Assembly (NCBI RefSeq): GCF_014384895.1
Contig: NZ_JACRSQ010000043.1
Span: forward strand, 1 to 22,012
DNA: 22,012 nt
From: Bianquea renquensis
GTDB taxonomy: Bacteria > Bacillota > Clostridia > Lachnospirales > Bianqueaceae
Direction: 5' to 3'
Made by a program: the position numbers and the translations under genes. The notes under the pieces are model-generated. The model made no database searches and was not told the origin of the DNA. It was given only the letters and a program-made list of their open reading frames with translations. The stretch's first letter is position 1. Every line of letters begins with the position of its first letter. Positions 5,962 through 13,687 of this stretch are shown piece after piece.

Positions 5962-7803
5962 TCACTTTGCATCGGTAAATTGCGCCAGCACATTTTCCTT
6001 CAACAGCGCAGCAGAAAAGTCAGCGAGTTTGGCTGATTCCTCCGACAGCCATCGAAATGGCTCTAAATCTTGGATTTCCTCATGGGTCTTCGTGTTCCAG
6101 GCGCGGCTATTTTCAAAGATTCCATCCCTTGCCATTTCAAAGGCGACCTCATCGGTGAAGAAAGAGCCCTTCAGCATATACGCCTGAGATGCGACAAATC
6201 CAGACTCTTTTGTCAGCAAATTGCTGCCGAGGGCCATTCGGACGTGGTCAGAGTATCCCATGAGATCCAATAGCGTTGGCATCAAATCAATCTGACCGCC
6301 AGCAACAGAGCGGGTCAGGGACACGCCGGACCCGGGGATATGGATGAGCAGAGGAATATTCATCATCTGGTCATAATCGTATTTGTATCCGAGAAACTCT
6401 GACATGAGAGCGTTGCACTCCGGCTCAGAGGACATGAGCCCAAAATGGTCGCCGTAGAATACGAGAATGCTGTCCTCGTATAACCCCTCCTTTTTCAACG
6501 TTTCGATGAACTTTCCAATGGCAGCATCCGTGTAATGGACGCTGTTAAGGTAGTTTCCAAACCAGGTATCCTGGTGTTCCGGTGCAAGAGTGATCCCATT
6601 ATACATCTCGGTAATATCATAGGGACAGTGACTTGTCAGGGTGATGAGGAAGGAGAAAAACGGTTTGGAGAGCTGTTTCATATAGGAAATGGATTGTTGG
6701 AAGAAGTCTTCATCGCCAATGCTCCACCCCACTTTGTTTTCCCTGGTCAGGGTATAATCTTTTTCAGAGTAAAAGTGTTGGAACCCCTGGACCGGGTATG
6801 CCTGGTTTCGATTCCAGAAGTCCGCGATATAGCCGTGCATTGCGGCGGTTTCATAGCCTTGGTCCCGCAGAAGCCAGGGCAGACCATAAAAAGAATCGTC
6901 CTGGAATAATGTGTAGGACTGCCCATACATAACCGGCAGTAGAGAGTTGAGGCTGGCGAACTCAGCATCGGAGGTCCCCCCCTTGCCAATCTGTTGATAG
7001 TAGTGATCGAAGTAGATCGTATCGTTTCCGAGAAGAGCGGTGAGGTTCGGGGCAATCTCTTGTCCATTGTAGGAAGCTCCTATGACGAAATCTTGAATGG
7101 ACTCCATCTGAACTAAGATTAAGTTCCGTTCTTTTGCAATTCCATGGTAGGGCGATTTTTGAATCGAGGTCTGCACATACTCCGCCACACGACCGTCCGC
7201 CAATACTTCCTGGGCCTCCACGGTTTTATAGCCTGTCAGAAAATTTTTGACGTCGCGTGCATGGTAGGTGAACAGCTCACTGTGCTGCATGGCCGTCGGA
7301 ATATCCCACTGGGTGTTTGTAAAGATGGAAAAGAGTAGAAGACCTGACAGACTGACGCTGACAATGGGCATCCAACGGACTTTGGGGATGGAGAAATCCA
7401 CCTTTTTTATGAGTAGCGCCAAAATCAGCGGAAGATCGGCGACCATCAGTAGAAATGAAATGTCGAAAAGCTCTTCCACCGTCCCGCCCTGCATTTTTTG
7501 CATCATACTGATGAGCGAGAGAAGACCCAATACCGGGAGCTGATCATAATACGTATTGTAGTATAGGTCGATGAACATGACGATGGAGACTACGGCGTCC
7601 AGCAGAAGATACTGCACCCACTTTTTTCTAGCAGAACTTTTTCTGGCGGAGAAGATACAGTATGCCAGCATTCCGAAAAAAACCATTGTAAAAGGATAGC
7701 CGATCCCTATGAGCGGCAGATCCGCTGACACATAAAACACGGTAAATTTAAAGATGAAGAGTGCTGTAAGGACACAAGCCCACAAAAGATTTTTCCGTTT
7801 CAT
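5962..7803 (-). CDS. LtaS-type sulfatase/phosphoglycerol transferase
   Basis: A polytopic membrane enzyme with an extracellular sulfatase-fold domain, of the family that polymerises glycerol phosphate from phosphatidylglycerol into lipoteichoic acid or modifies other glycopolymers. It has 613 aa, close to the family norm. Five membrane helices lie in residues 1-162 (about 6-26, 34-52, 63-81, 113-133, 145-162), followed by a linker and the catalytic domain at about 225-545. Catalytic and manganese residues match LtaS: E234 (LVQMES), T277 nucleophile (GKGGTSD), D452-H453 (FYGDHFG). ATG 7803 is preferred because GGGGAGGA lies 11 nt upstream; an earlier in-frame Met 28 codons upstream gives a polar extension before the first helix. 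It is a single gene with its own promoter and terminator. Type-IV LTA synthase or primase variants cannot be distinguished here. Confidence 0.92.
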   Translation of the reverse strand: MKRKNLLWACVLTALFIFKFTVFYVSADLPLIGIGYPFTMVFFGMLAYCIFSARKSSARKKWVQYLLLDAVVSIVMFIDLYYNTYYDQLPVLGLLSLISMMQKMQGGTVEELFDISFLLMVADLPLILALLIKKVDFSIPKVRWMPIVSVSLSGLLLFSIFTNTQWDIPTAMQHSELFTYHARDVKNFLTGYKTVEAQEVLADGRVAEYVQTSIQKSPYHGIAKERNLILVQMESIQDFVIGASYNGQEIAPNLTALLGNDTIYFDHYYQQIGKGGTSDAEFASLNSLLPVMYGQSYTLFQDDSFYGLPWLLRDQGYETAAMHGYIADFWNRNQAYPVQGFQHFYSEKDYTLTRENKVGWSIGDEDFFQQSISYMKQLSKPFFSFLITLTSHCPYDITEMYNGITLAPEHQDTWFGNYLNSVHYTDAAIGKFIETLKKEGLYEDSILVFYGDHFGLMSSEPECNALMSEFLGYKYDYDQMMNIPLLIHIPGSGVSLTRSVAGGQIDLMPTLLDLMGYSDHVRMALGSNLLTKESGFVASQAYMLKGSFFTDEVAFEMARDGIFENSRAWNTKTHEEIQDLEPFRWLSEESAKLADFSAALLKENVLAQFTDAK

Positions 7804-7891
7804 AGAATCTTGATTCCTCCCCCTATATTGACGAATCCCCTTGCCATCAAAAGATACAATTTCTCTATGCCAATCCTTGTCCGGCAAGGTT

Positions 7892-7920
7892 ATTGTAACG
7901 TGAACTTCTTAGAAATGCAA
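7892..7920 (-). promoter_or_regulatory. Promoter of the LtaS-like gene
   Basis: On the minus strand, -35 TTGCAT (7915-7920), a 17-nt spacer and -10 TACAAT (7892-7897) lie about 90 bp upstream of the start codon. This part of the divergent region between 7803 and 8160 is AT-rich. Confidence 0.6.
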
Positions 7921-7947
7921 TGGAAGAAATCTTAGAAAATTCTTAAG
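7907..7947. promoter_or_regulatory. Possible operator: phased TCTTAGAAA-type repeats
   Basis: TCTTAGAAA is at 7907-7915 and 7930-7938, and a third related element, TCTTAAG, is at 7941-7947. The last two are spaced 11 bp, one helical turn, as in sites of OmpR/PhoP-type response regulators. They overlap and lie just upstream of the -35 box of the LtaS-like gene. The regulator is unknown. Confidence 0.35.
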
Positions 7948-8005
7948 TAAACATTACGAATGCAGGCGAAAAAAATGAGGTCTAGCCGGAGAGAGGTGGA
8001 CCGAT

Positions 8006-8033
8006 TTGCAAATCCATCGCGATATGATATAAT
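8006..8033 (+). promoter_or_regulatory. Promoter of the HAD phosphatase / methyltransferase operon
   Basis: TTGCAA (8006-8011), a 16-nt spacer and a perfect TATAAT (8028-8033) give a leader of about 120 nt. The leader holds a short hairpin, CCGCC-CAAAG-GGCGG type, near 8060, with no run of T directly after it. Confidence 0.7.
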
Positions 8034-8159
8034 ATTCGCAGTCGCAATCATACACGCCGGCCGCCCAAAGGCGGAGTCAAGCTTTTTCATGCCGATCCCA
8101 ACGGCGCCAGGAATCATGGCAGAAAATCCACAAAGCGAAAGAAGGGAGTGACCCCTACC

Positions 8160-8816
8160 GTGTTAGAGCATATTATATTTGATTTAGATGGAACGTTGAC
8201 GGACCCTTTTCTTGGGATTACCCGGTCCGTACAATTTGCCCTGTCCCATTTTGGGATATCCGTGGAGAATCTGGAAGCGCTGACATGTTTCATTGGACCG
8301 CCGTTGCTGGATTCTTTCCGACAGTTTTATGGATTTACAGAGGAACAGGCAGAAGAAGCAGTGGTTTTCTACCGGAAATATTTCCGCGAAACTGGAATTT
8401 TTGAGAACGAAGTTTTGGAGGGGATTCCAGAGCTACTGTCCAATCTCTGCGCCGCGGGAAAGAAGCTCTACGTGGCGACGAGCAAGCCTCAGATATTTGC
8501 GGAGCAGATTCTAGAGCATTTTTCCCTTCGGACATACTTTCAAGGAGTCTGCGGGAGCAATCTGGATGGAAGCCGCTGCCGAAAGGCCGAGGTCATAGAC
8601 GATATTCTAAATACACTGCCGCCGAATGCCTCCGCCGTGATGGTGGGAGATCGAATGTACGATGTGGCCGGCGCTAAGGAGGCGGGAATTCCCTGCATCG
8701 GCGTCACATATGGCTATGGCGGAGAGGAGGAACTGCGTCAGGCAGGGGCTGACCGCATCGCGGCAACGGTACAGGAGTTGGAGCAGTGCCTGCTTCAAGA
8801 AAGCAGAGATGAATAA
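8160..8816 (+). CDS. HAD-superfamily hydrolase (phosphoglycolate phosphatase-like)
   Basis: A cytoplasmic phosphatase of HAD subfamily IA, 218 aa. Motif I is FDLDGT with nucleophile D8 and general acid D10. A helical cap (about 16-85) follows. Motif II is ATSKP (T107/S108), motif III is the lysine near 142 (CRKAE), and motif IV is MVGDRMYDVAGA with D164 and D168. The overall pattern is that of the Gph/PpaX branch, but the substrate is not predictable. GTG 8160 is chosen because AAGGGAG lies about 11 nt before it; GTG 8148 in the same frame would overlap that ribosome site. It is the first gene of a likely operon, with 14 bp to the methyltransferase. Confidence 0.88.
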   Translation: MLEHIIFDLDGTLTDPFLGITRSVQFALSHFGISVENLEALTCFIGPPLLDSFRQFYGFTEEQAEEAVVFYRKYFRETGIFENEVLEGIPELLSNLCAAGKKLYVATSKPQIFAEQILEHFSLRTYFQGVCGSNLDGSRCRKAEVIDDILNTLPPNASAVMVGDRMYDVAGAKEAGIPCIGVTYGYGGEEELRQAGADRIAATVQELEQCLLQESRDE

Positions 8817-8830
8817 AAGGAGGGAGAATC

Positions 8831-9481
8831 GTGCAGTTAGAAGAAATGAGTCAGTTTTTTAACACCCGTGTTGATACCTATGAGGAGCATATGCGCACGT
8901 GTGTTGACGGTGCCAATGAATATTATGAGAAGACAGCTGCCCACTTTCCTGAAAGGGGAGCGATCCACATCCTAGATCTAGGATGTGGCACCGGATTAGA
9001 GCTCGATGCCCTGTGGAAGCGCAACCCGGAGATCGAGGTGACAGGAGTGGATCTGGCTGGCGATATGCTGGCGGTGCTAAGAAAAAAACACCCTGACAAA
9101 AAGCTTCACCTAATCCAGGCCTCCTATTTTGATGTGGATTTTGGCCAGGGGCAGTTTGACGCGGCAGTCTCCGTACAAACGATGCACCATTTCACCCATG
9201 AGGAGAAAATAAGCCTGTATCGGAGGCTCTGCACATGCCTGAAGCCGGGCGGCTGGTACGTGGAGACGGATTATATGGCTCCAGACTCCCGTTATGAGGA
9301 ACAGTGTTTTGCAGACTATGAACGGGTAAAACAAGAACAGGGACTGGGCGAAGGCTTCTACCACTTTGACCGTCCCTGCACGGTGAAACATCAACTGTCC
9401 ATGCTGCGGACGGCTGGTTTCATGGACGCTCAGGAGTGCTGGCGGTGCGGGGGAACAAGCATACTTTTGGCGAGACGGTAA
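8831..9481 (+). CDS. Class I SAM-dependent methyltransferase
   Basis: A 216-aa soluble protein with the seven-strand Rossmann methyltransferase fold. The SAM-binding motif I is ILDLGCGTG (47-55), the acidic ribose-binding residue follows strand 2 in VTGVDLAGDML, and the later core strand is the FDAAVSVQTMHHFTHEEK segment; LKPGGWYVETDY is motif post-III. This resembles the Methyltransf_25/UbiE-like group, which acts on small molecules or lipids, but no substrate can be named. GTG 8831 follows a strong AAGGAGGGAG ribosome site. It is probably co-transcribed with the HAD gene. No membrane or partner domain is present. Confidence 0.85.
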   Translation: MQLEEMSQFFNTRVDTYEEHMRTCVDGANEYYEKTAAHFPERGAIHILDLGCGTGLELDALWKRNPEIEVTGVDLAGDMLAVLRKKHPDKKLHLIQASYFDVDFGQGQFDAAVSVQTMHHFTHEEKISLYRRLCTCLKPGGWYVETDYMAPDSRYEEQCFADYERVKQEQGLGEGFYHFDRPCTVKHQLSMLRTAGFMDAQECWRCGGTSILLARR

Positions 9482-9489
9482 GTTTGGGC

Positions 9490-9518
9490 TTGCCAGGGGA
9501 GCGCAGATGGGATATACT
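9490..9518 (+). promoter_or_regulatory. Promoter of the GH106-like gene
   Basis: TTGCCA (9490-9495), a 17-nt spacer and TATACT (9513-9518) lie directly after the methyltransferase stop. Transcription would begin near 9525. This excludes an alternative ATG start at 9507 for transcripts from this promoter and supports the start at 9558. Confidence 0.6.
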
Positions 9519-9557
9519 GACAGATACATAATTGACCGGTGGAAAGGAAAGGTAACT

Positions 9558-12128
9558 ATGGACAGTCGTTTACAGGATGTTCTGGCGGGACGAGAGGACA
9601 ACTATATATTCCCCTTTTATTGGATTAAAGAAAACAAGCGGGAAATTTTAGCGCAAGAGGTGCAGCACATCCAGGATTGCGGCATCCGCGCCTTCTGCGT
9701 CGAAGCTCGGCCCTATGAGCACTTCGGCGAGGCGGACTGGTGGACCGATATGGGAATCCTGCTGGAGGAAGCCAAGAAGCGAGACATGAAGGTGTGGCTG
9801 CTGGATGATAAACATTTTCCTACAGGGCAAGCCAATGGAAAGATGAAACACTATCCACAGCATCGAAAATGGCATTTGCGGGAAGAGCATGTGGACGTTA
9901 TGGGTCCCATGCGGGGAGCGTCCGTTCTTGTATCCCCGCTGGATGAGGAAGCGGAGGAGACTCTGTTGGGCGCTTACGCTTACAGGCGAACCGGCGTGAA
10001 AGAAGAGTTGGAGGAAAAGGCCATCTGCCTGACCGGCCATGTGAAGGGGCGTTTCCTCTATTGGGATGTGCCGGAAGGATGCTATCGAATTTTTTTGATC
10101 GTCAAGACAAGAAAGGGTGGATCCCAGGACTACATTCACCTCATTGACAAAGAGAGTGTAAAGGTTCTGCTGAGAGAGGTGTATGAACCTCACTATGAGC
10201 ACTTTCACCAGTACTTTGGCAATACCTTTGCCGGCTTCTTCTCCGACGAGCCGCAGATGGGGAACAAGCGGTTTGAGTGGCTGGCGCCGGACAATGGATT
10301 TTACGAATATTCGGTTGGACTTCCCGGTCTGAGTCTGCCCTGGAGCGATGAATTGGCGCGGCGCTTGCAGGAGTGGTCTGGCGGTGATTTTTTGCCATAC
10401 CTGGCAGGCCTATGGTATCCCATGGGGGATAAAACCCATGAGATCCGTGTCGCCTATATGGACGCTGTGACCCGGTTGTACCAGGAGGCATTTTGTATGC
10501 AATTGGGTGAGTGGTGCCGCGCCCATGGCGTGGAGTATATCGGGCATATCATCGAGGATATGAATGCCCATGCTCGGCTTGGGTGTAGCGACGGCCATTA
10601 TTTTCGGGCGTTGGACGGGCAGGATATGGCCGGGATCGACATTGTCCTTCACCAGGTCATGCCCGGGTTCGCGCATTACGAGACGGCAGCGTCTCTATTT
10701 GGGGGAAAGGTGGACCCGGCCTTTTTCCAGTATGTTCTGGCTAAATTAGCGGCATCCCACAGTCAACTGCAACCGCGGATGAGGGGGAGGGCCATGTGCG
10801 AGGTGTTTGGCGCCTACGGCTGGGCGGAGGGGTCCCCTGCCATGAAGTGGCTGATTGACCATCTGCTAGTGCGGGGGGTCAACCATTTTGTCCCCCACGC
10901 CTTCTCCACGGAGTTTCCAGACTCGGATTGCCCTCCTCATTTTTATGCCGGAGGTAAGAATCCGCAATTTGCGGATTTTGGTGTCCTGATGCGATATGCC
11001 AACAAGGTGAGTCATCTGTTGACAGGAGCCAGGCATATAGCCAACGCCGCCATCCTCTATCACGGGGAAGCAGAGTGGGCCGGCGGAGAGTATATGTTGG
11101 TCCAGGAGCCAGCTAAGTTGCTCTACGACGCTCACATCGATTATGATATCGTTCCCATCGACAGCGTCTGTGGGCAAGCGGTGGTAGACCGGGGGAGATT
11201 GCGGATTGGAAATGGATGCTTCGACTGTCTGCTTGTGCCAAGGGCACAGTATTTGCCCCCGGCATTTCTGGAGCAGGTTGGGAAATTGGCTGGCCAGGGA
11301 GCCAAAATCTGGTTTCTCGATGCCCTGCCGGAGGCGGAAGGGTTTGCAATGCCGGTGGTGAGACTGAAGGACTTGTTGGACACCATGAGAACAGAAGGGT
11401 TCGTGGATGTGGAGGTTGAGGGAGATCATCCGTTTCTGCGAATTTACCACGCATCCAGGGGTGAAACGCAGTATTGGATGTTATTTAATGAGTCCACAGT
11501 GCAGTCAGTGCAGACGAAGGTGTATACGGGACATAGCGGCTCGTACCAGCGATTGGATTTGCTTTTGGATTCCGTGTCGGAGGGAGTGGCGGAGGACGGC
11601 TGTTTTCCTGTCGCTTTGGCGCCATATCAGTCGGTTATCTTTGTCATGGACCCGGACTTTGCCTTTGCGCCATCGAAGCCGAGACGGCTGGTGGAGAGCC
11701 AGACATTGTCCCTCAACTATGCGGTCTCCATTGCGAAAGCGGGAGAGTATCCGAATTTTGTTCCCTACAGGGCGATGAAGGCGCTCGCCAGCCTGACAGG
11801 ACCGGAGGAAATGCCGGAATTTTCTGGAACCATGCGGTATACGGCGGTCATGACGGTGGGCGATCCCAGCGGGGTTCAGGTGCTGGACCTCGGTATGGTG
11901 GGAGAAACTGCGGCGCTGTGGGTTAACGGAAAGTTGATCGGGCGAAGGATCTGTCCACCTTACCGTTTCGAGTTGACGGACATCCTGCGCGCTGGTGACA
12001 ATACAGTGGAGATTGAGGTTGCCAACACGCTGGTCCAGCAGATGAAAGACAGGCTATCCCGCTATATGCAGATTGCGCCGTCAGGGTTGTTGGGGCCGGT
12101 GGTTTTGGAGCGGTATGCGGAGGAATAA
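9558..12128 (+). CDS. Large putative glycoside hydrolase, GH106-like
   Basis: An 856-aa protein without a signal peptide, so probably cytoplasmic. The N-terminal part (about 15-430) looks like a TIM-barrel glycosidase. Its opening strands include GIRAFCVEARPYEHFG (42-57), KVWLLDDKHFPTG (78-90) and an acidic motif GFFSDEPQMGN with E231; a second acidic candidate is E415 in CEVFGAYGW. A middle region with an amidotransferase-like look (about 490-640) follows, then a C-terminal beta-sandwich (about 758-851) with WVNGKLIGRR and GDNTVEIEVANTL, typical of galactose-binding-like modules. The DD-x-x-FP-T/S-G arrangement and domain order recall GH106 alpha-L-rhamnosidases, but this assignment is from memory and could be a related unclassified family. 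ATG 9558 follows GGAAAGG. It converges with an alpha-L-fucosidase. Confidence 0.7.
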   Translation: MDSRLQDVLAGREDNYIFPFYWIKENKREILAQEVQHIQDCGIRAFCVEARPYEHFGEADWWTDMGILLEEAKKRDMKVWLLDDKHFPTGQANGKMKHYPQHRKWHLREEHVDVMGPMRGASVLVSPLDEEAEETLLGAYAYRRTGVKEELEEKAICLTGHVKGRFLYWDVPEGCYRIFLIVKTRKGGSQDYIHLIDKESVKVLLREVYEPHYEHFHQYFGNTFAGFFSDEPQMGNKRFEWLAPDNGFYEYSVGLPGLSLPWSDELARRLQEWSGGDFLPYLAGLWYPMGDKTHEIRVAYMDAVTRLYQEAFCMQLGEWCRAHGVEYIGHIIEDMNAHARLGCSDGHYFRALDGQDMAGIDIVLHQVMPGFAHYETAASLFGGKVDPAFFQYVLAKLAASHSQLQPRMRGRAMCEVFGAYGWAEGSPAMKWLIDHLLVRGVNHFVPHAFSTEFPDSDCPPHFYAGGKNPQFADFGVLMRYANKVSHLLTGARHIANAAILYHGEAEWAGGEYMLVQEPAKLLYDAHIDYDIVPIDSVCGQAVVDRGRLRIGNGCFDCLLVPRAQYLPPAFLEQVGKLAGQGAKIWFLDALPEAEGFAMPVVRLKDLLDTMRTEGFVDVEVEGDHPFLRIYHASRGETQYWMLFNESTVQSVQTKVYTGHSGSYQRLDLLLDSVSEGVAEDGCFPVALAPYQSVIFVMDPDFAFAPSKPRRLVESQTLSLNYAVSIAKAGEYPNFVPYRAMKALASLTGPEEMPEFSGTMRYTAVMTVGDPSGVQVLDLGMVGETAALWVNGKLIGRRICPPYRFELTDILRAGDNTVEIEVANTLVQQMKDRLSRYMQIAPSGLLGPVVLERYAEE

Positions 12129-12145
12129 ATAGGGGATGGAAATAA

Positions 12146-12184
12146 ACAAAGACGTTTCCCGGAGGCTGTGGGAAACGTCTTTGT
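12146..12184. terminator. Bidirectional terminator between two glycosidase genes
   Basis: A perfect 15-bp stem, ACAAAGACGTTTCCC (12146-12160) with its complement (12170-12184), closes a 9-nt loop between convergent genes that end at 12128 and 12200. The T-rich flank is better on the minus strand (TTTATTTCC) than on the plus strand (TGTGTG). Confidence 0.85.
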
Positions 12185-12199
12185 GTGTGAGTATAGGGG

Positions 12200-13435
12200 C
12201 TATGCCAGTGTCGCCTTCGCCACCCGGACGCAGAAGCTGCTTCCGTATTCCTGCCCGGTAAAGTTCACGCTGAGCATGGAATCCTTCTGGACAAAATCCA
12301 ATGCCTCGCCGCTGTCCATCCACTGGATGGAAGAGATGGTGTCCGCCACATTGCCGAAGGCATAGCTTCCGCTGTAGCTGCTGCCGACGGTGACATTTTC
12401 GTTGCCCTTGCGGCCAAGATCATAGATAAACAGATAGAGGGTCTTCCCATCCCGGAGGATAAAGTTTTTGCCGAGGCCGCTGGCCGGGTAGGGGCGTCCA
12501 TTGTAGATCGCTTCCCCATAGAGATTCATCCAGTCTCCTATGGTGTACAGCAGGGCCCTGGTCATAGGTGTGATGGCGCCCTGTCCGGCGGGACCAATAT
12601 TGAGAAGATAGTTGGCGCCCACTTTACGGCAGTCGCAGAGGGTTTCAATCAAATATTTGGGGCTTTTAAAATTAAAGTCACAGGCTGCATGGCCCCAGTG
12701 GTCGTTCATGGTATGGCACATTTCTGCTGCAATGTACTTTTTCATGCCTTCGCGATTCATAGGCGTGGGATGGCCCTGCTCAAAGGTGACAGAGTCGATT
12801 TCAGGGTTGCCGGTTTCACCCCGGGCAGAAAGACCGGTATTGTTCACGATGATCGCTTCCGGCTGATGTTTGCGGATGGTGGCGTACAGCGCGTCTTCCT
12901 TCCAGTCAGCGCCGGGTTTGCTCCAATTGCCGTCGAACCATAGGCCGCCGATCTTCCCGTAATTGGTGCACAGGATTTCCACGCTCTGGCGCAGATATTC
13001 CAGATAGGCGTCGAAGTTGTTCTCAAAGTCAGGGTTGTACCAGTCCAACGTGGTGTGGTAGAAGAAGGGGACGATCCCGTGCTTATTGCAGGCGTCGACG
13101 TATTCGCGAATCAGGTCGCGGCCGGCGGGACTGTGAACAGCATCGTAGTCATTGAGGCCGCAGGTATCATAGAGAGAAAAGCCCTCATGGTGGCGGGTCG
13201 TCAGGGTGATATACTTGCAGCCCGCTCGCTTCGCGGTCAGGACCAGATCCTCCGCATTGAAATCTTCTGCGGTAAAGCGATCCTTCAACTTTTTATACTC
13301 ATTGGCGTCCAGCTTTCCAATGTGGTAGATCCATTCTCCGCGGCCGAGCTGAGAATACAATCCCCAGTGTACGAACATGCCAAATCCAAGTTGTTCAAAA
13401 TCCGCGATGTATTGTGGTGCGACAGGAATACTCAT
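12200..13435 (-). CDS. Alpha-L-fucosidase, GH29
   Basis: It removes alpha-linked L-fucose from glycans by a retaining mechanism. It has 411 aa, shorter than secreted GH29 enzymes with accessory domains, and no signal peptide, so it is probably cytoplasmic. Family features in order: GFGMFVHWGLYSQLGRGEW (17-35), ITLTTRHHEGFSLYDT (76-91), and the nucleophile motif GLWFDGNW with D168; DFNFKSP and NYLLNIGPAGQG are the usual later GH29 blocks. The C-terminal beta domain (about 330-411) is short. ATG 13435 is chosen because GGAGGT lies about 10 nt upstream; an in-frame Met 12 codons upstream has no ribosome site and would overlap the -10 box. It has its own promoter and converges with the GH106-like gene. 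Confidence 0.92.
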   Translation of the reverse strand: MSIPVAPQYIADFEQLGFGMFVHWGLYSQLGRGEWIYHIGKLDANEYKKLKDRFTAEDFNAEDLVLTAKRAGCKYITLTTRHHEGFSLYDTCGLNDYDAVHSPAGRDLIREYVDACNKHGIVPFFYHTTLDWYNPDFENNFDAYLEYLRQSVEILCTNYGKIGGLWFDGNWSKPGADWKEDALYATIRKHQPEAIIVNNTGLSARGETGNPEIDSVTFEQGHPTPMNREGMKKYIAAEMCHTMNDHWGHAACDFNFKSPKYLIETLCDCRKVGANYLLNIGPAGQGAITPMTRALLYTIGDWMNLYGEAIYNGRPYPASGLGKNFILRDGKTLYLFIYDLGRKGNENVTVGSSYSGSYAFGNVADTISSIQWMDSGEALDFVQKDSMLSVNFTGQEYGSSFCVRVAKATLA

Positions 13436-13469
13436 TTGACGATACCTCCGTATTGTTGTAGTCAGAGTC

Positions 13470-13498
13470 ATTATACCGTTGTCCCTGGGAAATGTAAA
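13470..13498 (-). promoter_or_regulatory. Promoter of the alpha-L-fucosidase gene
   Basis: On the minus strand, TTTACA (13493-13498), a 17-nt spacer and a perfect TATAAT (13470-13475) lie about 35 bp upstream of the start codon. The position also rules out the longer upstream start. Confidence 0.75.
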
Positions 13499-13543
13499 TA
13501 GATTTTTATAGCAGGAATTTATAGAAAATTAACCTTTAACACG

Positions 13544-13574
13544 ACCAATTACGCCGTAAAAACAACCAATTACG
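13544..13574. promoter_or_regulatory. Direct repeat ACCAATTACG x2, 21-bp period
   Basis: ACCAATTACG occurs at 13544-13553 and 13565-13574, spaced by two helical turns in the divergent region between the fucosidase and the surface-protein gene. It may be a regulator site; no -10/-35 pair for the plus-strand gene could be assigned with confidence. Confidence 0.35.
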
Positions 13575-13575
13575 A

Positions 13576-13603
13576 CAAAGCCATCCGTAAGGAGGCTTTT
13601 TTG
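13576..13603 (+). terminator. Terminator-like hairpin in the surface-protein leader
   Basis: AAAGCC (13577-13582) pairs with GGCTTT (13594-13599), with an inner CC/GG pairing, and is followed by a run of T. No plus-strand gene ends here, so it is either an attenuator in the leader of the surface-protein gene or a leftover from a lost gene. Coordinates are good to a few bases. Confidence 0.5.
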
Positions 13604-13611
13604 TTAAAATA

Positions 13612-13635
13612 GAAAAGGGGGAGCGTCCCCTTTTC
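13612..13635 (+). promoter_or_regulatory. Leader hairpin GAAAAGGGG / CCCCTTTTC
   Basis: A perfect 9-bp stem, 13612-13620 with 13627-13635, around a 6-nt loop lies about 50 bp before the surface-protein start codon. It may stabilise the mRNA or take part in attenuation with the preceding hairpin. No T-run follows. Confidence 0.45.
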
Positions 13636-13687
13636 CGTGGGATTGCATCCCAAGGAAATATCCCTATTAGGCGAGGAGAGTTTTGAG

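Noticed and set aside
6535..6909. Plus-strand open frame inside the LtaS-like gene
   Set aside because: Antisense shadow of a well-supported catalytic domain with no ribosome site.
9507..9557. Longer start (ATG 9507) for the GH106-like gene
   Set aside because: It lies inside the predicted -35/-10 promoter and lacks a ribosome site; ATG 9558 follows GGAAAGG.
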